From Spirochaetaceae bacterium (GTDB taxonomy: Bacteria; Spirochaetota; Spirochaetia; SZUA-6; Bin103): a stretch of DNA of 64,000 nucleotides. Below the pieces are notes generated by a model, which ran no database searches, was not told the origin of the DNA, and saw only the letters and a list, made by a program, of their open reading frames with translations. The DNA lies in the NCBI GenBank assembly GCA_028821475.1, contig JAPPGB010000148.1, forward strand, positions 1 to 64,000. Direction: 5' to 3'. The position numbers were made by a program, and so were the translations under genes. Below are positions 15,808 to 24,195 of this stretch, piece after piece (the stretch's first letter is position 1; every line of letters begins with the position of its first letter).

Positions 15808-16875
15808 ATGAATTCGTTCCGGGACAACCGATTGCGTGACTACGAGATGCCGATGGGCACGACGTGGCCGCTCACCGACATCGCCGAGTACAAGGGCAAG
15901 CAGGAGCTGTATTCCCGCCAGTCGCCGCAGGTTCTCAAGGCGCTCCGAGACTCCGCCACGATTCAGAGCGTGGAGTCGTCCAATCGGATCGAGGGCGTGA
16001 CCGTCGCTCACGATCGCCTGCACGCGCTCGTGCTCGGCAGGGCTGCTCCGCGCGACCGGCCCGAACAGGAGGTGCACGGCTACCGTCGCGCACTGGACGA
16101 GGTTCACGCCGGCAAGACCGCTTCCCTCGGCGTGACACCGGATACGCTGCTGCATCTGCATGCTCTGTGCCAGTCGGCGAGCGGCGACGCCGGGCAGTTC
16201 AAACGCGTCGACAACGACATCGTCGAACTGCGCCGCGGGCAGGCACCGGTGGTCCGGTTCCGCTGCGTGCCGGCGGCCGATACGCCTGCGGCCGTCGAGG
16301 AACTCTGCGACCGCTACCGTTACGCGCTCGACCAGGACAATATCCCGCCGCTGATCGCCATTGCCGCGCTGGTCCTGGACTTCCTCTGCATCCACCCGTT
16401 TCGTGACGGCAACGGGCGCGTGTCGCGGCTGCTCACGCTGCTTGCGCTCAGGCAGCACGGCTACGAGGTCGGCCGCTACCTCAGCCTCGAACGCCTGGTC
16501 GAGGAATCACGGGACGCCTACTACGACTCTCTGTACCGCAGTTCGCAACGCTGGCACGACGGCAAGCACGAAATCACCCCCTGGTTCAACTTCCTGTTTG
16601 CGGTCATTCGCCGCGGTTACGTCGAGTTGGAAGAGCGCGTGCAGCAGGTCAAAGCGCCGCGTGGCGGCAAGTCGGCGCTCGTGCTCGCCGCGATACGCGC
16701 TCAGCAGGGCGAATTCCGGCTGAGCGACCTTGAACGCGAATGTCCCGGTGTCGGACGCGACTGGATCCGCAGGATTCTGGCCGACCTGAAGAAGTCCGGC
16801 GATGTCACCTGCCGCGGTCGCGGGCCGGGGGCCCGTTGGCGGGCGGTCACGAAGAATGAGGGTAGCAGCGCTTGA
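15808..16875 (+). CDS. Fic-family AMP-transferase-like protein
   Basis: A 355-residue Fic protein. The catalytic motif HPFRDGNGR (about 196-204) is complete, so AMPylation of a hydroxyl side chain on a target protein is expected. An N-terminal inhibitory helix SSNRIEG (57-63) carries the glutamate that blocks ATP in class II Fic proteins, so activity is probably self-restrained. The last 75 residues look like a winged helix (GEFRLSDLERECPGVGRDWI) that may bind DNA or substrate. This layout matches the stand-alone Fic/DUF4172-type proteins. No antitoxin partner is nearby. It converges with a dioxygenase gene ending at 16897. Confidence 0.9.
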   Translation: MNSFRDNRLRDYEMPMGTTWPLTDIAEYKGKQELYSRQSPQVLKALRDSATIQSVESSNRIEGVTVAHDRLHALVLGRAAPRDRPEQEVHGYRRALDEVHAGKTASLGVTPDTLLHLHALCQSASGDAGQFKRVDNDIVELRRGQAPVVRFRCVPAADTPAAVEELCDRYRYALDQDNIPPLIAIAALVLDFLCIHPFRDGNGRVSRLLTLLALRQHGYEVGRYLSLERLVEESRDAYYDSLYRSSQRWHDGKHEITPWFNFLFAVIRRGYVELEERVQQVKAPRGGKSALVLAAIRAQQGEFRLSDLERECPGVGRDWIRRILADLKKSGDVTCRGRGPGARWRAVTKNEGSSA

Positions 16876-16896
16876 GAGAGGGTAGTAAAGAGGGTA

Positions 16897-17772
16897 TCAA
16901 CTGACCAAGTTGCGGATCTGCTCCCAGGGTACTACCTGGTCCGGGTCGCGGCTGGCCACGGTGATCGGGCGCATGCGGTAGTGATCGTAGATGGTTGCGT
17001 AGCCGCGCCGCTCGTCTTCGCTGCGCGCGGCGGCTGCCTCGGGGACGATGTAGCGGAGGTCGACGCTCCAGCGCATCTCGTTGGTGGTGTTCATCATGCT
17101 GGCGTGGCAGGTGAGGTTGCTGAACGCCAGCAGATCGCCGCGCCGCATCGGCAGCACGACCGGCTTGGCGCGCTGTTCCACGTCCTCGAACATGCGCACG
17201 ACCCGCTGGTCGTCCCGCGCGCCGCCGAGCAGCCCCCACCGGTGGCTGCCGGCCAGCAAGTGCATGCAGCCGTTGCGCTCGTCCACGTCGACCAGCGGAA
17301 TCCACACCGAGATCACGTGCAGGTGCCGGGTCGGGTTGCCGTAGTACTGGGTGTCCTGGTGCCAGGGAAACGCGGTCTCCCCGGTCTCCGGCAGCTTCAG
17401 GCGCACCGCGAAGCTTCCGGTCCAGGCGACTTCCCGCCCCAGGAGCGCGGTCATCAGGTCCAGCAGCGCGGGATGGCGTACGAAGTCGTACAGCACCGGC
17501 GTGACCGCCGCCCGCGTTCGCAGCTCCCAGATCTTCACCTGCTCCCCCGCTTCCTCGCACAGCAGCACCAGGCGCCGGTTGAACGGCTCATCCTCATGGC
17601 GCGAGCCGACCTTGCCCTCCCGGTGGAACCGGTCGGCGAGCCGGTCGACCTCGGCGTCGATGGCGGCGCGCACCGGCTGCAGGGCCGCGTCGTCGAACAC
17701 GTCCGGCAGCAGCAGGTAGCCGTCGTTGCGATACGCTTCGGCGTGGGCTTGGTCGATCAGCGTCGCAGGCAT
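16897..17772 (-). CDS. Phytanoyl-CoA dioxygenase family protein (PhyH-like 1)
   Basis: A 291-residue Fe(II)/2-oxoglutarate oxygenase of the PhyH family. The iron ligands are H138 and D140 in PWHQDTQYYG, with a distal histidine in NLTCHASMMN. An arginine downstream (VDLRYIVPE) would hold 2-oxoglutarate. The N-terminus AEAYRNDGYLLLPDVFD is typical. ATG 17772 is chosen because the family fold starts there. Such enzymes hydroxylate small molecules such as fatty acyls, ectoine or natural-product intermediates; the substrate is unknown. A divergent second PhyH gene (18081) and an amidohydrolase remnant lie next to it. Confidence 0.9.
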   Translation of the reverse strand: MPATLIDQAHAEAYRNDGYLLLPDVFDDAALQPVRAAIDAEVDRLADRFHREGKVGSRHEDEPFNRRLVLLCEEAGEQVKIWELRTRAAVTPVLYDFVRHPALLDLMTALLGREVAWTGSFAVRLKLPETGETAFPWHQDTQYYGNPTRHLHVISVWIPLVDVDERNGCMHLLAGSHRWGLLGGARDDQRVVRMFEDVEQRAKPVVLPMRRGDLLAFSNLTCHASMMNTTNEMRWSVDLRYIVPEAAAARSEDERRGYATIYDHYRMRPITVASRDPDQVVPWEQIRNLVS

Positions 17773-17839
17773 CGCTCGAATCTGCCACGCACCCGTCACC
17801 GTGTCAATGAGCGCACTCAAGCTTCGTGCCTCCGGCCCG

Positions 17840-18036
17840 CGGGCGGCACCGCATGGTCTGTGGGGCACCGACTTCCCGCACATCTTCCGCAACATCGGCT
17901 ACCGCGCAGGGATGGACCTGTTCCGCCGCCACATGCCGTTCCTTGTTGACGCCGAAGACCGCGAGCGGCTGTCGCCAACACCGCGCTCAGCATCTGGAGA
18001 TTCGGCGCCGCAACGCCCGCCGCCGGAGGCCAGTGA
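17840..18036 (+). pseudogene. Amidohydrolase-2 family C-terminal remnant
   Basis: One frame encodes LWGTDFPHIF, a GYRAGMDLFRRHMPFLVDA stretch and EDRERL. A frameshift at about 17970 leads to VANTALSIWRFG and a stop at 18034. This order (WGSDFPH, LPFLS..DR, N.A..LW) is the C-terminal end of amidohydrolase/decarboxylase enzymes of the ACMSD-like group. The rest of the gene is missing. It fills most of the gap between the divergent dioxygenase genes. Confidence 0.65.
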
Positions 18037-18080
18037 CGGCCGCTTGCTTCGCCATGCTATGGTCACCGCAGGAGACTACG

Positions 18081-19079
18081 ATGAGCCGTGCTGCAGGTGC
18101 CGGGAGGCGTCGATTGAATTCCGTCCAGCTCAGCCGATTCGAGCGGGACGGCTACCTGCGCGTCGTGGGCGTGCTGGAGCCGGCGGCGGTCGTCGAGCCG
18201 TTGTTTGCGGAGTATGAACAGGTGCTCGACCGGCTGGCACACGAGTTGCGTGACCGCGGCGAGATCGCTTCCACGCACGCCGATCTCGGGTTCGCCGAGC
18301 GCCTGATCCGGATCTACCGGGAGTCCGGACGCGACCACTCCCGCTACTTCGACCCAAGCCTGCTGACCCGCGGCGTGACGCCCGATACCCCGTTCTGGGC
18401 GGGGCCGGCGGTGTTCCGGATCATCACGCACGAGAGCGTCCTGGACCTGGTCGAGTGCCTCATCGGCCCGGAGATCTACTCCAACCCGGTGCAGCACATC
18501 CGCATCAAGCCGCCCGAGCGCCTGCTCCCGGACGGTGCCACCGACGTGCTGGCGCGCGCCAACCCGTGGCACCAGGACAACGGCGTGGTGGACCCGGTGG
18601 CCGACGGTTCCGACATGCTCACGGTGTGGATCGCGCTGTCCGACGCTCCCGTGGAGCGCGGCTGCCTGCAGGTGATTCCCGGCAGCCACCGGCAGGCGCT
18701 GCGCACCCACTGTCCGAACATACCGGGGCGCCCGCTGGCCATCCCCGATGCCCTCCTGGACCTGGACCGCGCCACCCCCGTCCCGGTGCGTTCCGGCGAC
18801 GTGATCCTGATGCACAGGCACACCATCCACGGCTCCCTCCCCAACGTCAGCGACGACATCCGCTGGAGCCTCGACCTGCGCTACAACCCCACCGGCCAGC
18901 CCACCGGCCGCCCCGAGTTCCCCGGCTTCATCGCGCGCAGCCGGCGCGACCCCGACAGCGAGCTGCGCGACCCGGAGGCGTGGGCCAAGCTCTGGAGCGG
19001 TGCCCGCGACCGGCTGGCCGTCCATCCGCCAACCAAGCCGGCCCACCGCTGGCGCGGAACCGAACCGGTGTGTGCGTAG
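18081..19079 (+). CDS. Phytanoyl-CoA dioxygenase family protein (PhyH-like 2)
   Basis: A 332-residue PhyH-family oxygenase. The metal ligands are in NPWHQDNGVVD, and the partner histidine in MHRHTIHGSLPN with the 2-oxoglutarate arginine soon after (SLDLRYNP). RFERDGYLRVVGVLEPAAV near the N-terminus fits the fold. ATG 18081 has GGAG 8 bases upstream. It differs from the 16897 gene in its long C-terminal tail (RPEFPGFIARSRR onward). Activity would be 2-oxoglutarate-dependent hydroxylation of an unknown small molecule. Confidence 0.9.
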   Translation: MSRAAGAGRRRLNSVQLSRFERDGYLRVVGVLEPAAVVEPLFAEYEQVLDRLAHELRDRGEIASTHADLGFAERLIRIYRESGRDHSRYFDPSLLTRGVTPDTPFWAGPAVFRIITHESVLDLVECLIGPEIYSNPVQHIRIKPPERLLPDGATDVLARANPWHQDNGVVDPVADGSDMLTVWIALSDAPVERGCLQVIPGSHRQALRTHCPNIPGRPLAIPDALLDLDRATPVPVRSGDVILMHRHTIHGSLPNVSDDIRWSLDLRYNPTGQPTGRPEFPGFIARSRRDPDSELRDPEAWAKLWSGARDRLAVHPPTKPAHRWRGTEPVCA

Positions 19080-19187
19080 AGCGGCGTTGAACACTCAGCG
19101 CAACGCAGGGCGTCAAGTCAATTTGCGCATGCAGATGATCACCAAGTATAGTTTCGTAGAGTTGGCCACTGGAGGGAAGGGACCACC

Positions 19188-19454
19188 ATGATTGACCTTC
19201 GACAAATAGGCGACCCGCAGAGGGTTTGGGAGGACTTGCAGGCATATGCCGAGTCGGTCCAGGTACTGTCCCAAGCTGACACGCAGCTATTGAACGACTA
19301 CCCACAGCAGTGGGTTGCGGTACATGACGGCAGAGTCGCGTCTCATGGCGCCAGCCTTGAAGAAGTTATCGGTGAGTTGGAAGCGAGCGGCGTCCCACGC
19401 GACCGCGTGATCATTCGCTACATGGAACGCGAACCTCGCACACTGATCCTGTAG
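19188..19454 (+). CDS. DUF5678 small protein
   Basis: An 88-residue protein. The core YPQQWVAVHDGRVASHGASL followed by EEVIGELEASG and DRVIIRYME is the DUF5678 pattern (a tryptophan-valine-alanine strand, DGRV, then a helix). The function of the family is unknown. It starts at ATG 19188 after GGGAAGGGACC. It ends six bases before the start of a retropepsin-like protease gene, so the two form an operon. Because one partner is a short conserved protein and the other a protease, a substrate or inhibitor relationship is conceivable, but nothing in the sequence proves it. Confidence 0.7.
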   Translation: MIDLRQIGDPQRVWEDLQAYAESVQVLSQADTQLLNDYPQQWVAVHDGRVASHGASLEEVIGELEASGVPRDRVIIRYMEREPRTLIL

Positions 19455-19460
19455 ACAATA

Positions 19461-19898
19461 GTGATAACGGGACGTTTCGGAGCCTCGTCAGGGCGACCAT
19501 ACGTTGAGGCTCGGTTATGGCTGCCCAGGATGGGTATCTCCAGCTTCGTATCATTCCTGGTGGACACGGGCGCTGACCGGAGCATGGTCGGCCCGGCCGA
19601 TGCCATGAGAATGGGAGTTCCCTACGACCTGTTGGAGGACAGTTCGCTGATTACCGGGATCGGTGGCGTAAAGACGGTCTATCTTGAGAATGCCGTACTC
19701 GGCTTCGCCGGTTCGGCCCACCTCTACTTGTTCGTGTTGCCCATCGGGCTGACCGAGCATGATCCGGACCTTGAAGGCGTTCCATCTCTGCTGGGACGTG
19801 ACATTCTGGACAGGTGGAAGATCGTCTATTGCCGCCCTGACAACATCCTGTCGTTCGAGGTCAGGACCGCCGACTCATCTGTTCGTACCCGGGACTAG
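19461..19898 (+). CDS. Retropepsin-like aspartic protease
   Basis: A 145-residue single-domain aspartic protease of the retropepsin type. The catalytic motif is DTGADRSMV (D35), followed by a flap-like GIGGVK and a second signature [12 protein letters not shown], which fits one monomer of a homodimeric enzyme. There is no signal peptide or transmembrane segment, so it should be cytoplasmic. The start is GTG 19461. It is coupled to the DUF5678 gene upstream. Its TAG overlaps the TAG of the convergent oppF gene (CTAG at 19895-19898), so the two genes share their end. Confidence 0.85.
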   Translation: MITGRFGASSGRPYVEARLWLPRMGISSFVSFLVDTGADRSMVGPADAMRMGVPYDLLEDSSLITGIGGVKTVYLENAVLGFAGSAHLYLFVLPIGLTEHDPDLEGVPSLLGRDILDRWKIVYCRPDNILSFEVRTADSSVRTRD

Positions 19899-20914
19899 GG
19901 TGGAGCGGGTTCTTCGTAGGGGAGGGGGAAGTGGCAGGCTACGGGGTGGGCGCCGTCGCGGTGCTCGAGGGCTGGTTTCTCGGTTGAGCAGCGGTCGGTG
20001 GCGTAGCGGCAGCGGGGGTGGAAGGGGCAGCCGGGCGGCCGGTGCGCGGCGTCGGGGATGTCGCCCTCGACGATGATGCGGCGGCTGGGCTGGCGCGGGT
20101 CGGGCTTGGGGATGGCCGCGAACAGCGCCTCGGTGTAGGGGTGGCGGGGGCGCTGGAACACCTCGTCGGTGTCGCCCAGTTCCACGATCTCTCCCAGGTA
20201 CATGATCGCGATGCGGTCGCTGACGTGGCGCACCACGCTCAGGTCGTGGGTCACGAACAGCATCGACAGGCTCATCTCCTCCTGCAGGCGCAGCAGCAGG
20301 TTGATGATCTGCGCCTGCACGCTGGCGTCGAGCGCCGAGGTGGGCTCGTCGGCCAGGATCAGGCGCGGCTGCGTGGTCAGGGCGCGGGCGATGCCGACGC
20401 GCTGGCGCTGGCCGCCGCTGAGCGAGTAGGGGTAGTGGTTGACGTAGGCGCGGTCGAGCCCGACCCGCTCCATGGTGTCCACGACGATGTCGTCGAGCTC
20501 GCCGCGGCTGGCGGTCACGCCGTACGCCTTCAGCGGCTCGGCGATGATGTCGCGGATCTTGAAGCGCGGATTGAGCGACGACTGCGGATCCTGAAAGATC
20601 ACCCGTATCTGCTGCCGAACCTGGCGCAGCGCATCGGCATCCAGTGTCGTGATCGACTGCATCTCGCCGTTGGTGCGGAACCGGATCTCGCCGGCGGTCG
20701 GCTCCACGGCGCGCACGATGGTGCGCAGGGCGGTGGTCTTGCCGCAGCCGCTCTCGCCCACCAGGCCCACGGTCTCGCCGGTGTTCACCTCCAGATCGAT
20801 GTCGTCCACGGCACGGATCCAGCCCACGGTGCGCCGCAACACGCCGCGCTGAATCGGAAAGTGCTTGCGCAGGCGCCGCAACTCCAGCAGCGCCCCGTCC
20901 GCGTTAAGGCTCAT
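19895..20914 (-). CDS. oppF: Oligopeptide ABC transporter ATPase, OppF/DppF type
   Basis: A 339-residue ATPase. Walker A is GESGCGKTT, the Q-loop is in [11 protein letters not shown], the signature is LSGGQRQRV, Walker B is [12 protein letters not shown], and the switch histidine is in FVTHDLSVV. The C-terminal oligopeptide-transporter domain with cysteines ([16 protein letters not shown]) may hold an iron-sulphur cluster, as in DppD/F proteins. Start and previous stop overlap as TGATG. With OppD it energises peptide import; this is the only such pair in the window. Confidence 0.93.
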   Translation of the reverse strand: MSLNADGALLELRRLRKHFPIQRGVLRRTVGWIRAVDDIDLEVNTGETVGLVGESGCGKTTALRTIVRAVEPTAGEIRFRTNGEMQSITTLDADALRQVRQQIRVIFQDPQSSLNPRFKIRDIIAEPLKAYGVTASRGELDDIVVDTMERVGLDRAYVNHYPYSLSGGQRQRVGIARALTTQPRLILADEPTSALDASVQAQIINLLLRLQEEMSLSMLFVTHDLSVVRHVSDRIAIMYLGEIVELGDTDEVFQRPRHPYTEALFAAIPKPDPRQPSRRIIVEGDIPDAAHRPPGCPFHPRCRYATDRCSTEKPALEHRDGAHPVACHFPLPYEEPAPP

Positions 20915-21924
20915 CAGCCGGCTTCCTCAAACAGGAAGCAGCGGGCGTGGTGTTCTTCTTCCACTTCGTACAGCGGGGGTACCGCCGTGTCGCAGGTGCC
21001 CTGCACGAAGCTGGGGCAGCGGTCGCTGAACGGGCAGCCGGCCGGGCGCGAGAACGGGTCGGGCACCACCCCCTTGATCTGCGCCAGCGGCGTCTTGCGC
21101 GGCACGTGCTCGTTGGGGATCGACCGGAACAGAAGCTGCGTATAGGGGTGCAGGGGCCGCTCGTAGATTTCCTCGACGCGGCCGACCTCGACCACGCGGC
21201 CGAGGTACATCACCACCACCACGCGGCTGATCTCGGCGATCACGCCCAGGTCGTGGGTGATGAACAGGATCGACATGTGGCGCTCGTGCTGCAGGCGCCC
21301 GATCAGGTCCAGGAACTTGGCCTGGATGGTGACGTCGATGGCGGTCGTGGGCTCGTCGGCGATCAGCAGGTCCGGCTCGGCGGCCAGCGCCACCGCCATC
21401 AGCGCCCGCTGCCGCATGCCGCCGCTGAGCTCGAATGAGTAGGAGTCCAGGCGTCCGGCCGGGTTGGGAATGCCCACCTCGGTCAGCAGCGCCACCGCAC
21501 GCTCGCGCGCCTCGCGCGCCGACACGTCGCGGTCGTGGATGCGGATCGACTCCGCGATCTGGTTGCCGATGGTGTGCACCGGGCTCAGGCAGGTCATCGG
21601 ATCCTGGAAGATCATGGCGATGCGCTTGCCGCGGAAGTGGCGGATGGCCGCGCCCTTGGGCGCCATCGCCAGCAGGTCGACCGGCTCGCCCGCGTCGTCG
21701 TCGCCGTGGAACAGCACCTGGCCGCCGTCGATGCGCCCCGGCGGCTGCACGATATTGAGCAGGGCGCGGGCGGTGACCGACTTGCCGCAACCGCTCTCGC
21801 CCACCACGCCGACGGTGGTGCGCCGCGGCACCTCGAACGACACCTCGTTGACCGCCCGGATCACGCCCGCCTCGGTCGGAAACGAGATGGACAGGTCCTT
21901 CACTTCCAGTAGCTTGTCGTCCAC
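20914..21924 (-). CDS. oppD: Oligopeptide ABC transporter ATPase, OppD/DppD type
   Basis: An ATPase of about 336 residues: Walker [11 protein letters not shown]-loop [12 protein letters not shown], signature [10 protein letters not shown], Walker [13 protein letters not shown], switch ITHDLGVI, and a C-terminal cysteine cluster ([16 protein letters not shown]). I place the start at GTG 21924 ([13 protein letters not shown]) because GGAG precedes it; TTG 21942 is equally possible, while longer versions would run into the oppC gene. It is the fourth gene of the binding protein-oppB-oppC-oppD-oppF operon (26178 down to 19895). Confidence 0.9.
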   Translation of the reverse strand: MDDKLLEVKDLSISFPTEAGVIRAVNEVSFEVPRRTTVGVVGESGCGKSVTARALLNIVQPPGRIDGGQVLFHGDDDAGEPVDLLAMAPKGAAIRHFRGKRIAMIFQDPMTCLSPVHTIGNQIAESIRIHDRDVSAREARERAVALLTEVGIPNPAGRLDSYSFELSGGMRQRALMAVALAAEPDLLIADEPTTAIDVTIQAKFLDLIGRLQHERHMSILFITHDLGVIAEISRVVVVMYLGRVVEVGRVEEIYERPLHPYTQLLFRSIPNEHVPRKTPLAQIKGVVPDPFSRPAGCPFSDRCPSFVQGTCDTAVPPLYEVEEEHHARCFLFEEAG

Positions 21925-22027
21925 CGCGCGCTCCGCGTTCAATTCTGCACGCGGGCCATACGGTGTCAACTCGCGGCGCGGCGGAGAGCGGGCCGAGAGC
22001 GGCCGAGAGCCGCCGCGCCGCGGGGGA

Positions 22028-23104
22028 CTACTTATAGGGATCGGCGGCATCCCGCAGCCCGTCCCCGAGGAAGTTGAAGCCGAGTACGGCGACCACCACG
22101 AATGCGCCGGGAAGGAACAGCCACGGCGCCGAGGCAACCGTTTCCGTGTTCTGCGCCGCCTGCAGCAGGACGCCCCAGCTTATGGCAGGTGTTCGGAGCC
22201 CGATTCCCAGGAAGCTGAGGCTGGTCTCGGCAAGGATCATGCCCGGAATCGCCAGCGTCGCTGCCGCAATGATGTGGCTGAAGAACAGCGGCAGCATGTG
22301 GCGGAACATGAGACCGCTCGTCTTGACGCCGTCCAGGCGCGCGGAAACGATGAAGTCCTCCGACCGCAGTGCCAGGAACTTGCCTCTCACCACGCGCGCC
22401 ATCTCCGGCCACCCCAGCAACGACAGGATCACCGAAATGGCAAAGAACACCTCGATCACGGACCAGCGCAGGGGCAGGGACGCGCTCAGCCCCATCCACA
22501 ACGGCAGCGTCGGAATGGAGATCAGAATCTCGATGAAGCGCTGAATGACCATGTCCACGACTCCCCCGAAGTAGCCGGATATCGATCCCAATACGATGCC
22601 GATCGAGAAGCTGATCGCGACCCCGACGAACCCTATCGACAGCGACAGCCGCGCTCCGTAGATGATCCGTGACAGCAGGTCGCGTCCGTCCTTGTCCGTC
22701 CCGAACAGGTAGATGCGGGTGTCGTGCGTCGTTCCGAACAGGTGCAGGTCGCTGTCCACCACGCCCCACATCCGGTACCGGTCTCCACGCACGAACAGGG
22801 CAAGCGGATACTTCCGGCTCTTGTCCACGACGTACCTGCGCGCGTATGTACCGGTGTCCTTCTCCACACCATACACAAACGGCATCTGCAAGCGCCCGTC
22901 CGCGACAATGCGCACCATCATCGGCGGCGCTGACGGATGATTCATGTCACGCGCGCCGGGATCGTAAGGCGTCACGAATTCGGCAAAGGCGGCCATCAGG
23001 TAGAACAGGACGATGACAATCGCCGAACCCACCGCGACGCGGCTCTTCTTGAACTTGCGCCAGATCAGCCGCGATTGAGAGGCGCTATCGAGCCGCTCTC
23101 TCAT
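22028..23104 (-). CDS. oppC: Peptide ABC transporter permease, OppC type with periplasmic insert
   Basis: A 358-residue permease. After helix 1 (AIVIVLFYLMAAFAEFVTPY) there is an extra periplasmic domain of about 80 residues (PPMMVRIVADGR, FVYGVEKDTG, KYPLALFVRGD, HLFGTTHD) before the GTDKDGRDLLSR motif. The same insert occurs in the OppC proteins at 26438 and 50153 but not at 6069 or 36424, so two subfamilies coexist. The EAA-type loop is LDGVKTSGLMFRHMLP; the end is LRDAADPYK. ATG 23104 is four bases after the oppB stop. Confidence 0.92.
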   Translation of the reverse strand: MRERLDSASQSRLIWRKFKKSRVAVGSAIVIVLFYLMAAFAEFVTPYDPGARDMNHPSAPPMMVRIVADGRLQMPFVYGVEKDTGTYARRYVVDKSRKYPLALFVRGDRYRMWGVVDSDLHLFGTTHDTRIYLFGTDKDGRDLLSRIIYGARLSLSIGFVGVAISFSIGIVLGSISGYFGGVVDMVIQRFIEILISIPTLPLWMGLSASLPLRWSVIEVFFAISVILSLLGWPEMARVVRGKFLALRSEDFIVSARLDGVKTSGLMFRHMLPLFFSHIIAAATLAIPGMILAETSLSFLGIGLRTPAISWGVLLQAAQNTETVASAPWLFLPGAFVVVAVLGFNFLGDGLRDAADPYK

Positions 23105-23108
23105 TTCT

Positions 23109-24095
23109 TCACGTGTACCGGATTCTCGGGTCCACGATGACCAGCAAGACATCGGACAGGAATACCCCGATTATCGTGAATACCGAGATCAGCATGATGT
23201 AGGCACCGGCGAGCTGCATGTCCTGCATCCGCAGCGCGCGCAGGAATATCGGACCGGCGGTCGGCAGGCCGAGCACCACCGAGACGATCACTTCGCCGGA
23301 GATCATGCCGGGCAGCACCCAGCCAATCGAAGAGATGAACGGACTGATGGCGATGCGCACCGGGTACTTGAAGATGAGCCGCGGTTCCGAGAGACCCTTG
23401 GACCTGGCCATTTCCACGTACGACTTGCCTATCTCGTCGAGCAGGTTGGCGCGAATGATGCGGATCAAACCGGCCGTTCCGGCGGTGCCGACGACGATGA
23501 TCGGAATCCACAGGTGCTTGAGAAAATCGATCACCTTGCCGACGCTCCACGCCGCCCTGAGGTATTGCGTCGAGAACAGGCCGCCAACCGAGATGCCGAG
23601 ATAGGTATTGCCGAGATATATCAGCACGAGGGCGAGCAGGAAATTGGGGATGGACAGGCCCAGAAAGCCGACCAGGGTCAACGCCGTATCGGAAACCGAG
23701 TACTGGTGGGTGGCCGAGTAGATGCCGATGGGAAATGCCACGATCCAGACGAATCCGGTCGCCACCGCCGGTATCACCATGCTGAGGATGAACCGGGAGG
23801 CGATGATCTCCTTGACCGGCGCCTGCCAGAACAGCGAGTAGCCGAGCTCGCCCCTGAGCAGGTTGCCGATCCACCTGAGGTACCGGATATGCAGCGGCTT
23901 GTCGAGACCCCAGATCTCCCGCAACTGCTCTTCGACTTCGATGCCGCCGACCTGTACGCCCAAGGTCGCCTGTCCCGCGATATAGGTGGTGACGAAGTCG
24001 CCGGGCGGCGCTTCCATCACCAGGAACGCGAGAATGGACACGACCAGGAGCGTGGGCAGGACGAGCAGAATGCGCCGAATCAGGTAGTCTACCAT
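23109..24095 (-). CDS. oppB: Peptide ABC transporter permease, OppB type
   Basis: A 328-residue permease: helix 1 MVDYLIRRILLVLPTLLVVS, PPGDFVTTYI, FPIGIYSATHQYS, SIPNFLLALVLIYL, the EAA-type loop SKGLSEPRLIFKYPVRIAI, and C-terminal VDPRIRYT. It has about 65% visible similarity to the OppB at 27738. It forms the channel with OppC (22028-23104). A 12-bp-stem hairpin (24147-24177) separates it from the binding-protein gene. Confidence 0.92.
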   Translation of the reverse strand: MVDYLIRRILLVLPTLLVVSILAFLVMEAPPGDFVTTYIAGQATLGVQVGGIEVEEQLREIWGLDKPLHIRYLRWIGNLLRGELGYSLFWQAPVKEIIASRFILSMVIPAVATGFVWIVAFPIGIYSATHQYSVSDTALTLVGFLGLSIPNFLLALVLIYLGNTYLGISVGGLFSTQYLRAAWSVGKVIDFLKHLWIPIIVVGTAGTAGLIRIIRANLLDEIGKSYVEMARSKGLSEPRLIFKYPVRIAISPFISSIGWVLPGMISGEVIVSVVLGLPTAGPIFLRALRMQDMQLAGAYIMLISVFTIIGVFLSDVLLVIVDPRIRYT

Positions 24096-24146
24096 GCGTC
24101 AAATTGGTGCGAACAAGCGTGCCGGCTCGCGGTAGCGCGGAGAATT

Positions 24147-24177
24147 CTGGAGGGGAGCATGAAGCGCTCCCCTCCAG
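24147..24177 (-). promoter_or_regulatory. 12-bp hairpin between binding-protein gene and oppB
   Basis: CTGGAGGGGAGC and its exact complement GCTCCCCTCCAG flank a seven-base loop, 18 bases after the binding-protein stop. No T tract follows. In transporter operons such a stem usually protects the upstream message from 3' decay or partly stops transcription, so that binding protein exceeds permease. That role is inferred. Confidence 0.6.
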
Positions 24178-24195
24178 GCGGTTCGAAAGCCGATT

